Origin: Streptomyces caniscabiei
GTDB lineage: Bacteria > Actinomycetota > Actinomycetes > Streptomycetales > Streptomycetaceae
Length of the DNA: 64,000 nt
Reading direction: 5' to 3'
NCBI RefSeq assembly: GCF_014930365.1
Contig: NZ_JABXWI010000009.1
Location: 372,001-436,000 of the forward strand
The notes beneath the pieces were generated by a model that was not told the origin of the DNA, did not search any database, and saw only the letters and a program-made list of their open reading frames with translations. Position numbers and translations under genes: made by a program. Shown here in pieces: positions 33,530 through 41,775 of this stretch. Positions within the stretch are counted from its first letter, which is position 1. Every line of letters begins with the position of its first letter.

Positions 33530-34366
33530 TCACCGGGCGGGCGGGGTGAAGGTGACCGGGCTCTCGAAGGCGGCCCTGCGGGTGGCCCGGCGCAGTGCCT
33601 TGAGGACCGGGGTGCCGAGGGCGAGGGTCAGGACGGCCGTGACGACCGCGCGGCCCAGGTCCCAGCCGAGGGACGTGGCCAGGCAGTACGCGACGAAACG
33701 CGCGAGCTTGGCGGCCGGGGCCGCGTCCGCGTCGTAGGCGACGGCCGAGGCGAGGGTGTCGATGAAGGGCCAGCCGTACAGATTCATGACCGTGCCGTAC
33801 GCGAAGGCGGCGACGAAGCCGTAGCCGGCGAGCAGGGCGAGCTCGGCGCGCCCGCGCAGCCGGTGGGCGCCCGGCAGCAGCCCGGCCCCCATCGCGAACC
33901 AGCCCATCGCCAGCATCTGGAACGGCATCCACGGGCCCACACCCCCCGTGAGCAGCGCGGACGAGAACATCGTCACCGCGCCGAGCGTGAAGCCGAAGCC
34001 CGGGCCGAGGACCCGCCCGCTGAGCACCATGAGGAAGAACATCGGCTCGATCCCGGCGGTCCCGGCCCCGATCGGGCGCAGCGCCGCGCCGACGGCGGCG
34101 AGCACCCCGAGCATCGCCACCGCCTTCGCCCCGAGCCCCGCCTCGGAGAGCGTCGCGCCGACGACCCCCACCAGCAGCACGAGCAACCCGGCGAACAGCC
34201 AGGGCGCGTCCTGCGCGTGCGCGGTCACCTGCGAACCGGGATCCGCGACGAAGGGCCAGCCGAACGCCGCGGCCCCGACGGCACTGACGAGGACGAGCGC
34301 GGCGACGGTACGGGGGGAGAGGGGGACCGGGCGGGGGCGGCGGGGCGGCGGGAGGCTGCTGCTCAT
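33530..34366 (-). CDS. ECF transporter substrate-binding (S) component
   Basis: 278 residues with six or more helices and an N-terminal proline-rich cytosolic end. Family features include GIEPMFFLMVLSGRVLGPGF, WMPFQMLAMGWF and MNLYGWPF. This is the last gene of a five-gene ECF operon (S, fused AA', T plus two surface proteins) under a cobalamin riboswitch. By position and regulation the substrate is most likely cobalamin, a precursor, or cobalt. The ATG overlaps the ATPase stop codon (ATGA), showing translational coupling. Confidence 0.86.
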   Translation of the reverse strand: MSSSLPPPRRPRPVPLSPRTVAALVLVSAVGAAAFGWPFVADPGSQVTAHAQDAPWLFAGLLVLLVGVVGATLSEAGLGAKAVAMLGVLAAVGAALRPIGAGTAGIEPMFFLMVLSGRVLGPGFGFTLGAVTMFSSALLTGGVGPWMPFQMLAMGWFAMGAGLLPGAHRLRGRAELALLAGYGFVAAFAYGTVMNLYGWPFIDTLASAVAYDADAAPAAKLARFVAYCLATSLGWDLGRAVVTAVLTLALGTPVLKALRRATRRAAFESPVTFTPPAR

Positions 34367-36114
34367 GGGTGCTCCTCGGGGGCCGGTGCCGGGTCCGTCG
34401 CTCGCAGGGCGCGGCGTACCTGGGCCGTGGTCAGCCAGGGCTGCGGGGCGAGGATCTTCGTGACCTGCGGCGCGAAGGACGGGGAGCCGACGACCACCTC
34501 GGCGGTCGGCCCGTCGGCCACGACCTCCCCGTCGGCGAGGATCACCACACGGTGGGCCAGCTCGGCGGCCAGTTCCACGTCGTGCGTGGCCAGGACGATG
34601 GCGTGCCCGTCGGCCGCGAGGGCGCGCAGCTGCGTGACCAGGCGTGCCTTGGCCGCGTAGTCGAGGCCCCGGGTCGGTTCGTCGAGCAGGAGCAGCGGCG
34701 GGCGGGCCGTGAGGACCACCGCGAGCGCGAGGGCCAGCCGCTGCCCCTCCGACAGGTCGCGCGGGTGCGTGTCGTCCGCGATGCCGGGCAGCAGTTCGGC
34801 GGCGAGGGCCCGGCAGGTGCCCGGCCCGGCCCCGGCGTCCCGGTCCGCCGCCGCGCACTCCGCCGCGACCGTGTCCGTGTAGAGCAGGTCGCGGGGCTCC
34901 TGCGGTACGAGGCCCACGCGGCGTACGAGGTCCGGGGGCGCCGTCCGGTGCGGGTCCAGCCCGCCCACCCGCACCGATCCGGCCGCCGGCGCCACCAGCC
35001 CGACCAGCGCGGACAGCAGCGTGGACTTGCCGGCGCCGTTGCGGCCCATGAGGGCGATCGTCTCGCCCGGGGTGACGGTGAGGGTGACGCGGGTGAGGGC
35101 ATGGACGCGGCCGTGGTGGACGGAGAGGGCGGTCACCGTCGCCGGGGCGGCGTGACGGGAGGGGGCGTCAGGGGTCGGGCGTCTGCTGAGGAGGCGCCGG
35201 AAGAGGGGGGAGCGTGGGGCCGGGGAGAGCTCGGGGGCTTCTGTTGTGTGCGGGGTGCGCGTGGTTCGTGGTCGATCGCGCAGTTCCCCGCGCCCCTTGA
35301 GGGCGAGGGTTTCTCGGAGTGGTTCCGCGCGACGGCGGGCGTCCCGGACCGTCAGGGGCAGCGGGGACCAGCCCGCCAGGCGGCCCAGGTCCACCACCGG
35401 CGGGAACACGGGAGAGACGGCCATCACCTCGGCCGGGGTGCCCAGGACCGGTGGCGCTCCCGGGGCCGGGAGGAGGACGATCCGGTCGGCGTACTGGACG
35501 ACCCGCTCCAGGCGGTGCTCGGCCAGGAACACGGTCGTGCCCAGGTCGTGCACGAGCCGCTGGAGGACGGCCAGGACCTCCTCGGCGGCGGCCGGGTCCA
35601 GGGCGGAGGTCGGCTCGTCGAGGACCAGCACCCGGGGGTGCGGGGTGAGCACGGACCCGATCGCGACGCGCTGCCGCTGGCCGCCGGAGAGCGTGGCGAT
35701 GGGCCGGTCGCGGAGGCCGGCCAGGCCCAGCAGGTCGAGCGTCTCCTCCACCCGACGCCGCATGACGTCCGGAGCGAGCCCCAACGACTCCATTCCGTAG
35801 GCGAGTTCGTCCTCGACCCGGTCCGTCACGAAGTGCGCCGCCGGATCCTGGCCCACCGTGCCGACCACGTCGGCGAGTTCACGCGGCTTGTGGGTACGGG
35901 TGTCCCGCCCGGCCACCGTCACCCGGCCGCTCAGGGTGCCGCCGGTGAAGTGCGGCACGAGCCCGTTCACCGCCCCGAGCACGGTCGACTTCCCGACCCC
36001 CGACGGCCCCACCAGCAGCACGAGTTCGCCCTCCGGGATCTCGAAGTCCACGCCGCGGACGGTCGGTTCGGCCGCCCCGTCGTACGTCACGGACACATCC
36101 TCGAAGCGGATCAC
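34363..36114 (-). CDS. ECF transporter ATPase with two fused ATP-binding domains
   Basis: 583 residues. Domain 1 (about 1-230): Walker A GPSGVGKS, signature LSGGQRQR, Walker B VLVLDEPTSALDP. Domain 2 (about 345-560): Walker A GRNGAGKS, signature LSEGQRL, Walker B LLLLDEPTRGLD. The linker between them is disordered and contains LKGRGELRDRP, which is encoded by a copy of a dispersed repeat. Works as the energising heterodimer-equivalent with EcfT. GTG 36114 overlaps the EcfT stop (GTGA) and follows GGAGGAG. A much longer opening exists in the same frame but it only covers the EcfT gene. Confidence 0.9.
   Translation of the reverse strand: MIRFEDVSVTYDGAAEPTVRGVDFEIPEGELVLLVGPSGVGKSTVLGAVNGLVPHFTGGTLSGRVTVAGRDTRTHKPRELADVVGTVGQDPAAHFVTDRVEDELAYGMESLGLAPDVMRRRVEETLDLLGLAGLRDRPIATLSGGQRQRVAIGSVLTPHPRVLVLDEPTSALDPAAAEEVLAVLQRLVHDLGTTVFLAEHRLERVVQYADRIVLLPAPGAPPVLGTPAEVMAVSPVFPPVVDLGRLAGWSPLPLTVRDARRRAEPLRETLALKGRGELRDRPRTTRTPHTTEAPELSPAPRSPLFRRLLSRRPTPDAPSRHAAPATVTALSVHHGRVHALTRVTLTVTPGETIALMGRNGAGKSTLLSALVGLVAPAAGSVRVGGLDPHRTAPPDLVRRVGLVPQEPRDLLYTDTVAAECAAADRDAGAGPGTCRALAAELLPGIADDTHPRDLSEGQRLALALAVVLTARPPLLLLDEPTRGLDYAAKARLVTQLRALAADGHAIVLATHDVELAAELAHRVVILADGEVVADGPTAEVVVGSPSFAPQVTKILAPQPWLTTAQVRRALRATDPAPAPEEHP
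35273..35300 (+). repeat. Dispersed GC-rich repeat, copy B, inside the ATPase gene
   Basis: CGCGCAGTTCCCCGCGCCCCT core as in copies A and C, here read in the antisense direction through the inter-domain linker of the ECF ATPase. Confidence 0.7.
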
Positions 36115-37334
36115 GAGGTCTCCTCCTCGGACGGGGCGGCCGTCGGCGCGGGTACGGCGAACGCCGGGAGCAGGCCCAGCAGGATCGCGGCGGCGGGCAG
36201 CAGGGGCAGGTCGGGCGAGGTGAGGGGGACGACGACGGGGTGCAGGGCGGCGGGGTCGTACGCGGCGGAGCCGATCAGCAGCGCGGCGACGGCCACCCCG
36301 GACCCGGCCACCAGCCACGCCCGCGCGCCCCAGGCGTCGGGCCGGTACCGGGTGCGCGGCGAGCGACGGCCGCCCAGCCGCAGCCCGGCCAGCGCGGCGG
36401 CGACCCCCGCGAGCAGCACGGGGAGGCCGTAGCCGCCGCCCTCGGCGGTCAGCACGCCGTACGTTCCCGCGCAGACGCCGAGCAGCCCCCCGAGGGTGAG
36501 CGCGGCGGTCGTACGGCGGACGGGTGCCGGGACCTCGGCGGTACGGCCGTAGCCCCGCGCGTCCATCGCGGCGGCGAGCGCGACCGACCGCTCCAACGCG
36601 CCCTCCAGCACCGGGAGTCCGACGTGCAACAGCCCCCGCAGGCCCCGGTCGGGCCGGCCCCGCAGCCGCCGCGCCGCCCGCAACCGCTGTACGTCCGCCA
36701 CCAGGTGCGGCGCGAACGTCATCGCCACCACCACGGCCACGCCGGCCTCGTACAGGGCGCCGGGGAGGGACTTGAGGAGGCGGGCCGGGTCGGCCAGGGC
36801 GTTCGCGGCGCCGACGCAGATCAACAGGGTGGCCAGCCGCAGCCCGTCGTACAGCGCGAACAGGAAGCCCTCCGCCGTGATCCGGCCGCCCAGCCGGATC
36901 CCCTGCGCCCAGGCGGGAAGCGGCACTTCGGGGAGCGTGAACAGGGTGTGCGTGCCGGGGACGGGCGACCCCAGCACGACCGCGAACACCAGCCGGACGC
37001 CCAGCACCACCAGCCCGAGCTTCACGAACGCGGTGTACGAGCGGGCCCAGGGGGCGTCGGTGCGGTGCGTGGCCACGACGTAGCCCGCCACCGCGACCAG
37101 CAGGGCGAGGAGCAGGGGGTTGGTCGTACGCGAGGCGGCGGTCCCGAGACCGAGCGCCCAGACCCACCAGGCGAGAGGGTGCACCGAGCCCTGGCGCGAC
37201 CACGCGTCCAGCCGCGCCCCCGGGCCCCGCCGTGACCCCGCGCCGGGCCGGTGCGGCGCCGCCGAGTCGGGGGACCCGCCTCCGGCAGGCCCCGACCCCG
37301 GCCCCGACCCCGGGCGTCCTGTGAACCACCGCAT
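36111..37334 (-). CDS. ECF transporter transmembrane (EcfT) component
   Basis: 407 residues, unusually long for EcfT because of a proline/glycine-rich N-terminus (about 40 residues) and extra helices at the C-terminus. The coupling-helix motifs are AMDARGYGR near 260 and a preceding RAARRLRGR, the family's A-R-G pair that docks on the ATPases. It couples ATP hydrolysis to toppling of the S component. Begins 9 bases after the SCO2322-like gene and overlaps the ATPase gene. Part of the B12-riboswitch operon. Confidence 0.86.
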   Translation of the reverse strand: MRWFTGRPGSGPGSGPAGGGSPDSAAPHRPGAGSRRGPGARLDAWSRQGSVHPLAWWVWALGLGTAASRTTNPLLLALLVAVAGYVVATHRTDAPWARSYTAFVKLGLVVLGVRLVFAVVLGSPVPGTHTLFTLPEVPLPAWAQGIRLGGRITAEGFLFALYDGLRLATLLICVGAANALADPARLLKSLPGALYEAGVAVVVAMTFAPHLVADVQRLRAARRLRGRPDRGLRGLLHVGLPVLEGALERSVALAAAMDARGYGRTAEVPAPVRRTTAALTLGGLLGVCAGTYGVLTAEGGGYGLPVLLAGVAAALAGLRLGGRRSPRTRYRPDAWGARAWLVAGSGVAVAALLIGSAAYDPAALHPVVVPLTSPDLPLLPAAAILLGLLPAFAVPAPTAAPSEEETS

Positions 37335-37343
37335 CGCGCCGCC

Positions 37344-38114
37344 CTACCCCCGGCGCCGCCGCGCCCGCCACAGCGCGGCGGCCCCCAGCGCGGCGACCAG
37401 ACCCGCGCCCACGAACAGCCCGACGGACGGCCCCGACCCGTCCTCGGAGGCACCCCCGGCCGACGAACTCGGGCCCCCCGTACGGCCGTCGGAGGCGGAC
37501 CCGGCGTCGGCGTCGGACCCGGCGTCGGAGGCGACCGCCTCGCCGCATCCCCGGCCCGGATAGCCGCCGATCGCGCAGAGCAGCGCGTTCGTGTCGTACC
37601 GGAGCGGCTTCGCGACGGACGCCAACGCCTCGGCCGTGGTCGCCTCGTCCGGCACCCGCGCACAGGCCGTGCGCGCCGCCGGAGGCGTCTCACCCTCCGG
37701 CGCGTCCGCCGCCGTACCGAAGTCGATGACCAGCGCGACCCGCTTCCGCCCGTCCCGCGCGGCCGTGTCCCCGCAGATCGCGGGGAAGTCGGCGGCGCCG
37801 CGCGGCTGGACGGCGTCCGACGAGTCCCGGCTCACGGCGAACCGGAAGCCCTGCACGGTCCCGTCCGTCGGCCGCGCGGTCGACGGCCCCTGCGTGGCGT
37901 ACGCCCAGGCGGAACCGTCCCGCTCCCAGAAGGACCAGTAGCGGTAGGCGGCGGCATGGGCCGGCGCCGAACTCCCCAGTACGAGCAGCAGACCGCTCAG
38001 GAAGGCGACCGGCGCCGCACGCCACGGCCGGGACACACCACCCAGTGGCAGTGGCAGTGGCAGTGGCAGTGGCAGTGGAAGTGGCCGTGGCCGACGCCCG
38101 GTCGAGCCGGTCAC
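37344..38114 (-). CDS. SCO2322-family surface protein
   Basis: 256 residues. GTG start overlaps the stop of the preceding gene (GTGA). The N-terminus has a Pro-Leu repeat encoded by a hexanucleotide microsatellite, then a signal sequence (VAFLSGLLLVLGSSAPAHA). The extracellular domain begins AAYRYWSFWERDG and has four cysteines; a Ser/Gly/Asp-rich stalk and a C-terminal membrane helix with RARRRRG follow. Family found beside ECF genes in Streptomyces. Function unknown; a surface role in capture of the vitamin is inferred from the operon. Confidence 0.83.
   Translation of the reverse strand: MTGSTGRRPRPLPLPLPLPLPLPLGGVSRPWRAAPVAFLSGLLLVLGSSAPAHAAAYRYWSFWERDGSAWAYATQGPSTARPTDGTVQGFRFAVSRDSSDAVQPRGAADFPAICGDTAARDGRKRVALVIDFGTAADAPEGETPPAARTACARVPDEATTAEALASVAKPLRYDTNALLCAIGGYPGRGCGEAVASDAGSDADAGSASDGRTGGPSSSAGGASEDGSGPSVGLFVGAGLVAALGAAALWRARRRRG
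38043..38090 (+). repeat. Hexanucleotide microsatellite in a signal-peptide region
   Basis: Six perfect CAGTGG units (38043-38078) and two degenerate ones (AAGTGG, CCGTGG). Read on the minus strand they encode alternating Pro and Leu before the signal sequence of the SCO2322-like protein. Unit gain or loss keeps the frame. Confidence 0.9.
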
Positions 38115-39433
38115 GCCTCCGGCCGCTTCCGGCCGCCCCGCACCAGCGCGAACCCGACCAGGGCCGCGACCACGATCAGTCCGAGCCCGATCACCCACCA
38201 CGCACCCGCCGGGAGACCGTCGCCGGACCCGTCGGCCTCGTCCCCGGCGGCCGTGTCGTCGACCGGCACCGAGGAGTAGTCGTCCACGTCCCCGGCCGGG
38301 CCGGTCTCCCGCAACTGTGCCACGAGGTCCGCGCCACCGAAGTCACGCGGGTCGACACCGGAGGCGTGGGCGGCGAAGACGAGCTGGGCGTACGCGGCGG
38401 GCCCGGCCTTGGCCGCCCAGACCCCGTAGTTCTTCTCCAGCCAGGCGAGCGGCTTCCCGGTCGCGTCCACGTCCCCGGCGGCGGCGAGCGCGACGACCGC
38501 GTCGGCGGTGTTGCCGTGGTCGGGCTGGTCCTTCGCGCCGGCGAGGGAGGACTTCAGATAGCCGTCGGCGGTGAGGGCACCGGCCAGATGGACGGCACCG
38601 TTGTGCGCGAGGGCCTCCGGCGAGTCACCGGAGGCGCAGGTGTCGAACGAGGCCGCGTCCTTCCCCGCGCCGCCGCGCCCCGCCTCGACCACGAATCCCT
38701 TGCCCAGGCTGCCGAGCACCGCGGCGGCCGTGGCGTCGGCGTTCGCGGCGAGGCCGCCCTTCTTGTCGGGCTGGTAGGCGAAGGCCCCGCCGTCCATCGA
38801 TGCGTCGTCGTCGCCGCAGGGGAGGGCGAGGGAACGGAGGGCGTCGTAAGGGGAGTTGCCGTCCCTCTTCCGCTTCCCGGGGGTGTCGCCCACGGCGGCC
38901 AGCGCGCCGATCACGACGGACGTCGAGTTCGCGTCGCTGGGCCCGCCCGCGGTGTAGCCCCAGCCGCCGTCCTCGTTCTGGTTGTCCTTCAGCCATCGCA
39001 CCGCCCGGCCGGCCTCGGCGTCCCGCCCGCCGACCGCGGCGAGCGCCTGGATCGCGGCGGCCGTGCTGTTGGTGTCGACGGCCGTCGCGGCGTCGCACTT
39101 CGCGGTCGCGTCGGCGCGGTACGCCGGGAACGCCCCGCTCGCGCACTGCTGCCCGACGAGCCATTCCACGGCCCCGGCACCGGGCTTCTCACCCACGGTG
39201 CGCAGGGCGAGCAGGGTGAGCGACTGCCGCCAGACACCGTCGTACGTGGGGTCGGTGGAGCCGTACAGACCGGTGGGTATCGCCTGGGAGGGCGAGGCGG
39301 AGGGAGCGGTGGACGCCTCGCCGGCCGGGTCGTCGGCGAGGGCGGCCGGCGCGAGACCGAGTCCGGTGCCGAGTGCGGCTGTGGCGGTGGCGGCCAGTAC
39401 GGCGACGACCGCGGCGCTGCGGCGGACATTCAT
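38111..39433 (-). CDS. Secreted, membrane-anchored alpha-toroid protein (transcobalamin-like)
   Basis: 440 residues. Signal peptide 1-34, then a prenyltransferase/squalene-oxidase-type repeat domain: QSLTLLALRT, DTNSTAAAIQALAAV, NQNEDGGWGYTAG, SDANSTSVVIGALAAV and similar helical hairpins, which is the fold of intrinsic factor and transcobalamin. A C-terminal helix (WWVIGLGLIVVAALVGFALV) and RGGRKR anchor it. As first gene after a B12 riboswitch and before an ECF transporter, it is likely an extracellular corrinoid-binding protein that feeds the transporter. Cysteine pairs (97/113-type) may stabilise it. Confidence 0.84.
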   Translation of the reverse strand: MNVRRSAAVVAVLAATATAALGTGLGLAPAALADDPAGEASTAPSASPSQAIPTGLYGSTDPTYDGVWRQSLTLLALRTVGEKPGAGAVEWLVGQQCASGAFPAYRADATAKCDAATAVDTNSTAAAIQALAAVGGRDAEAGRAVRWLKDNQNEDGGWGYTAGGPSDANSTSVVIGALAAVGDTPGKRKRDGNSPYDALRSLALPCGDDDASMDGGAFAYQPDKKGGLAANADATAAAVLGSLGKGFVVEAGRGGAGKDAASFDTCASGDSPEALAHNGAVHLAGALTADGYLKSSLAGAKDQPDHGNTADAVVALAAAGDVDATGKPLAWLEKNYGVWAAKAGPAAYAQLVFAAHASGVDPRDFGGADLVAQLRETGPAGDVDDYSSVPVDDTAAGDEADGSGDGLPAGAWWVIGLGLIVVAALVGFALVRGGRKRPEA

Positions 39434-39521
39434 GATCGGCGGCTGCCTCTCCCTGACGGGGAGCCGGGCGGCACGGCGAAGCGCCGGGCGGCTCGGCTCC
39501 GTATTCCTCGACGGTGCCGTG

Positions 39522-39672
39522 CACCGGCGGGCCGCCGGTGACGCGAGCCGGTCACGATTCCGTCCAGGGCAGTCCGGCTCGCCGCCTCTGCCGAGGGCGG
39601 CTCACGGTTGCGGGTCAGCGCCGGATTTGCACCGGCTTCCCCCTGTACGGGTGTGATGACGACGCGGTCACT
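39522..39672 (-). promoter_or_regulatory. Cobalamin riboswitch
   Basis: Read on the minus strand it shows the B12 box order: GGGGGAAGCCGGTGCAAATC, CGGCGCTGACCCGCAACCGT, a variable GC hairpin, GAGCCGGACTGCCCTGG. Near 39522-39540 CACCGGC/GCCGGTG forms a hairpin that could be the expression platform. The leader ends about 90 bases before the transcobalamin-like gene. Expected effect: repression when adenosylcobalamin is plentiful. Confidence 0.93.
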
Positions 39673-39730
39673 CTACCTGCCGGTAGCCACGATTCTGAGG
39701 GCCACCCGGGGGCCGCGATAGGTTCGGGCC

Positions 39731-40555
39731 ATGCGTACGGGGAGACTGCTGGGCGCGGGCCGCACGGCCGACGTGTACGAACTCCACGCCGACGAGGGCG
39801 AGTCCGGGGCGGACGGCCCCGACGGCCTCGGCACGGTGACCGGGACCGCGGCCCCCGGCGGCGCCGCGGACCGTGACGGAGCCGACAGCCACACCGGACC
39901 CGGTGGTCGCGACGGGCGTACCGAACGCGGAGGTGGCGCCTGGGTGCTGCGGCGCTACCGGGACGGGTGGGGGGACGCGGCCGCCGAGGCCGAGGTCATG
40001 GAGTACGTACGGGGTCACGGCTACCCCGTTCCGCGCGTGCGCTCGGCGACCCGTACGGAGATGGTGCTGGAGCACCTGTCCGGCCCGACCCTGTTGGAGG
40101 CCTGCGCCGCCGGCCGGATCGCCCCACCGGAGGCCGGCGCCACCCTGGCCCACCTCCTGCGGGCCCTCCACGCCGTCCAGCCCCGACACCGCCCCGGGGT
40201 CCGGGTGCTCCACCTGGACCTGCACCCGGACAACGTCGTCCTCCCCGCGCACGGCCCGCAGGTCATCGACTGGAACAACACCGAGGAGGGGCCGCCCGGC
40301 CTGGACTGGGGTGTCTCCGCGACGATCCTCGCCCAGGTGGCCGTCGACCCGACCGACCCCCGCGCGCCCCTGGCCCACGCCACCCTCACCTCGCTCCTCG
40401 CCCACCGCCCCGCCGACACCCTGACGCCCCACGACCTGACCGAAGCGATCCACCGCCGGGCATCCACCCCGACCATGTCGTCCCGCGAGACCGAACTCCT
40501 GGGCCGAGCTGAGCAGTTGATCCTCCGGGTCATGTCGGCGGAGGCGGAGGCCTGA
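39731..40555 (+). CDS. Aminoglycoside-phosphotransferase-fold kinase
   Basis: 274 residues. ATP-binding start RLLGAGRTADVYEL (glycine-rich loop), lysine-equivalent region WVLRRYRDG, catalytic HLDLHPDNVV and metal-binding VIDWNNTEEG. A Gly/Asp-rich insertion (about 24-66) separates the first strands. The fold covers aminoglycoside, choline and macrolide kinases; substrate unknown. It is divergent from the B12-controlled operon and convergent with the MBL gene. Confidence 0.82.
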   Translation: MRTGRLLGAGRTADVYELHADEGESGADGPDGLGTVTGTAAPGGAADRDGADSHTGPGGRDGRTERGGGAWVLRRYRDGWGDAAAEAEVMEYVRGHGYPVPRVRSATRTEMVLEHLSGPTLLEACAAGRIAPPEAGATLAHLLRALHAVQPRHRPGVRVLHLDLHPDNVVLPAHGPQVIDWNNTEEGPPGLDWGVSATILAQVAVDPTDPRAPLAHATLTSLLAHRPADTLTPHDLTEAIHRRASTPTMSSRETELLGRAEQLILRVMSAEAEA

Positions 40556-40582
40556 GCAGGCCGTAGGCCTTCAGGCTCCCCC

Positions 40583-41611
40583 TCAAACCGCCACGTACCG
40601 CACCGGATCGCTCCCCGGTACCGGCTCCGCCCTGCCCAGCTTCACCAGGCGGCGTACGTGGGCCTCCGCCTCGGAGACCGCGATGTTGCGGGAGGTGAAG
40701 GGGATGTCGGGCCAGGGGCGGTTCCACTCCATGCGTTCGGCGAGCTGCCAGGTGGTGAGGGGGGCGGCGAGAAGGACCAGCAGGTCGGCGAGGCGGGACT
40801 CGTGGTGGGCCAGCAACTCCCGTACGCGCGCGGCCGTATCGGTGAACGCGTACTGATGCGCCGGAAGAATCTCCGCGGCGCCGAGGCGGCCCACGCGTTC
40901 GAGGGAGTCGAGGTAGTCGCCGAGGGGGTCGGTGACCGTGTCGTCGTCCGGGTCCTCGTAGAGCCCGATGTGCGGGCTGATCTCGGGCAGGAGGTGGTCG
41001 CCGGAGAACAGCCGTCCATGACCCGGGAGTCGGGCGGGGTGCGCCTCCTCCAGGTGGAGGCAGACATGCCCCGGCGTGTGGCCCGGCGTCCAGATCGCGC
41101 GGATCCGACGGCCGGGGAGGTCGAGGAGTTCGCCGGGCACGATCTCGCGGTCGGGGAGCGCGGGGGAGAAGCCGGGCAGCGCGCGCGGACCGCGCGGCGC
41201 CCGCAGCGGCGCGAGGTGTTCCTCGGGCGCCCCCGCCGCCGTGAGCTTGTCCGTCATGTAGGAGTACCAGCGCTCCGGGCCGGTCCCCCGTGTGCGCCGC
41301 ACGATCGCCGTGTCCGCCGCGTGCATCGCCACCCACGCCCCGGACGCCTCGCGCACCGCCCCCGACAGCCCGTGGTGGTCGGGGTGGTGGTGCGTGATCA
41401 CGACCCCGTGGATCTCGGCGACCGACGTACCGCACGCGAGAAGGCCCGCGGCGAGCGTGTCCCAGGACGCCGGGTCGTCCCAGCCGGTGTCGACGAGCAC
41501 CGGCCCGCGGTCGGTGTCCACGACGTACACCAGGGTGTGGCCGAGCGGGTTGTCCGGGATGGGGACCTCGATGGACCGTACGCCTCCGCCGTGATCGGTC
41601 ACCTGTGTCAT
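40583..41611 (-). CDS. MBL-fold metallohydrolase with winged-helix tail
   Basis: 342 residues. Metal site: THHHPDH (73-79), then HTPGHVC, SGDHLLPEIS and PAHQY. The last about 80 residues form a helical/winged domain (TTWQLAERMEW, AEAHVRRLVKLGRAE), as in LACTB2-type hydrolases, some of which act on thioesters. A KstR-type box begins 15 bases before the ATG, and TATAGT six bases before the ATG suggests a leaderless transcript. Co-regulation with the divergent aldehyde dehydrogenase fits a role in handling CoA or lactone intermediates, which is inference. Confidence 0.85.
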   Translation of the reverse strand: MTQVTDHGGGVRSIEVPIPDNPLGHTLVYVVDTDRGPVLVDTGWDDPASWDTLAAGLLACGTSVAEIHGVVITHHHPDHHGLSGAVREASGAWVAMHAADTAIVRRTRGTGPERWYSYMTDKLTAAGAPEEHLAPLRAPRGPRALPGFSPALPDREIVPGELLDLPGRRIRAIWTPGHTPGHVCLHLEEAHPARLPGHGRLFSGDHLLPEISPHIGLYEDPDDDTVTDPLGDYLDSLERVGRLGAAEILPAHQYAFTDTAARVRELLAHHESRLADLLVLLAAPLTTWQLAERMEWNRPWPDIPFTSRNIAVSEAEAHVRRLVKLGRAEPVPGSDPVRYVAV

Positions 41612-41617
41612 GAAGTC

Positions 41618-41623
41618 ACTATA
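41618..41623 (-). promoter_or_regulatory. -10 hexamer TATAGT, probable leaderless start
   Basis: TATAGT on the minus strand, six bases before the ATG of the MBL gene, with no ribosome site. Transcription would start at or next to the initiation codon. Confidence 0.5.
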
Positions 41624-41625
41624 AC

Positions 41626-41639
41626 TAGAACGAGTTCCA
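41626..41639. promoter_or_regulatory. KstR box between MBL and aldehyde dehydrogenase genes
   Basis: TAGAACGAGTTCCA fits TnnAACnnGTTnnA exactly. It covers the promoter of the MBL gene and lies 137 bases before the dehydrogenase start. Confidence 0.78.
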
Positions 41640-41706
41640 CCAGGGGTGGGTGCGAGAATCCGCGGCCGCCCCCACCGGCCGACGCATGACATGGACTCCT
41701 TCCCCT

Positions 41707-41724
41707 GGAACTGGTATCAGTTCC
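41707..41724. promoter_or_regulatory. Perfect palindrome before the aldehyde dehydrogenase
   Basis: GGAACTG-GTAT-CAGTTCC. Its left half also gives TGGAACTGGTATCA, one mismatch from the KstR consensus. It lies 52 bases before the ATG; a second TetR-type operator or a weaker KstR site. Confidence 0.6.
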
Positions 41725-41775
41725 CTATTCGAAACTGACGGTATGTCAGAGAAGTGGCTCCGGGAGGCGACGGCC

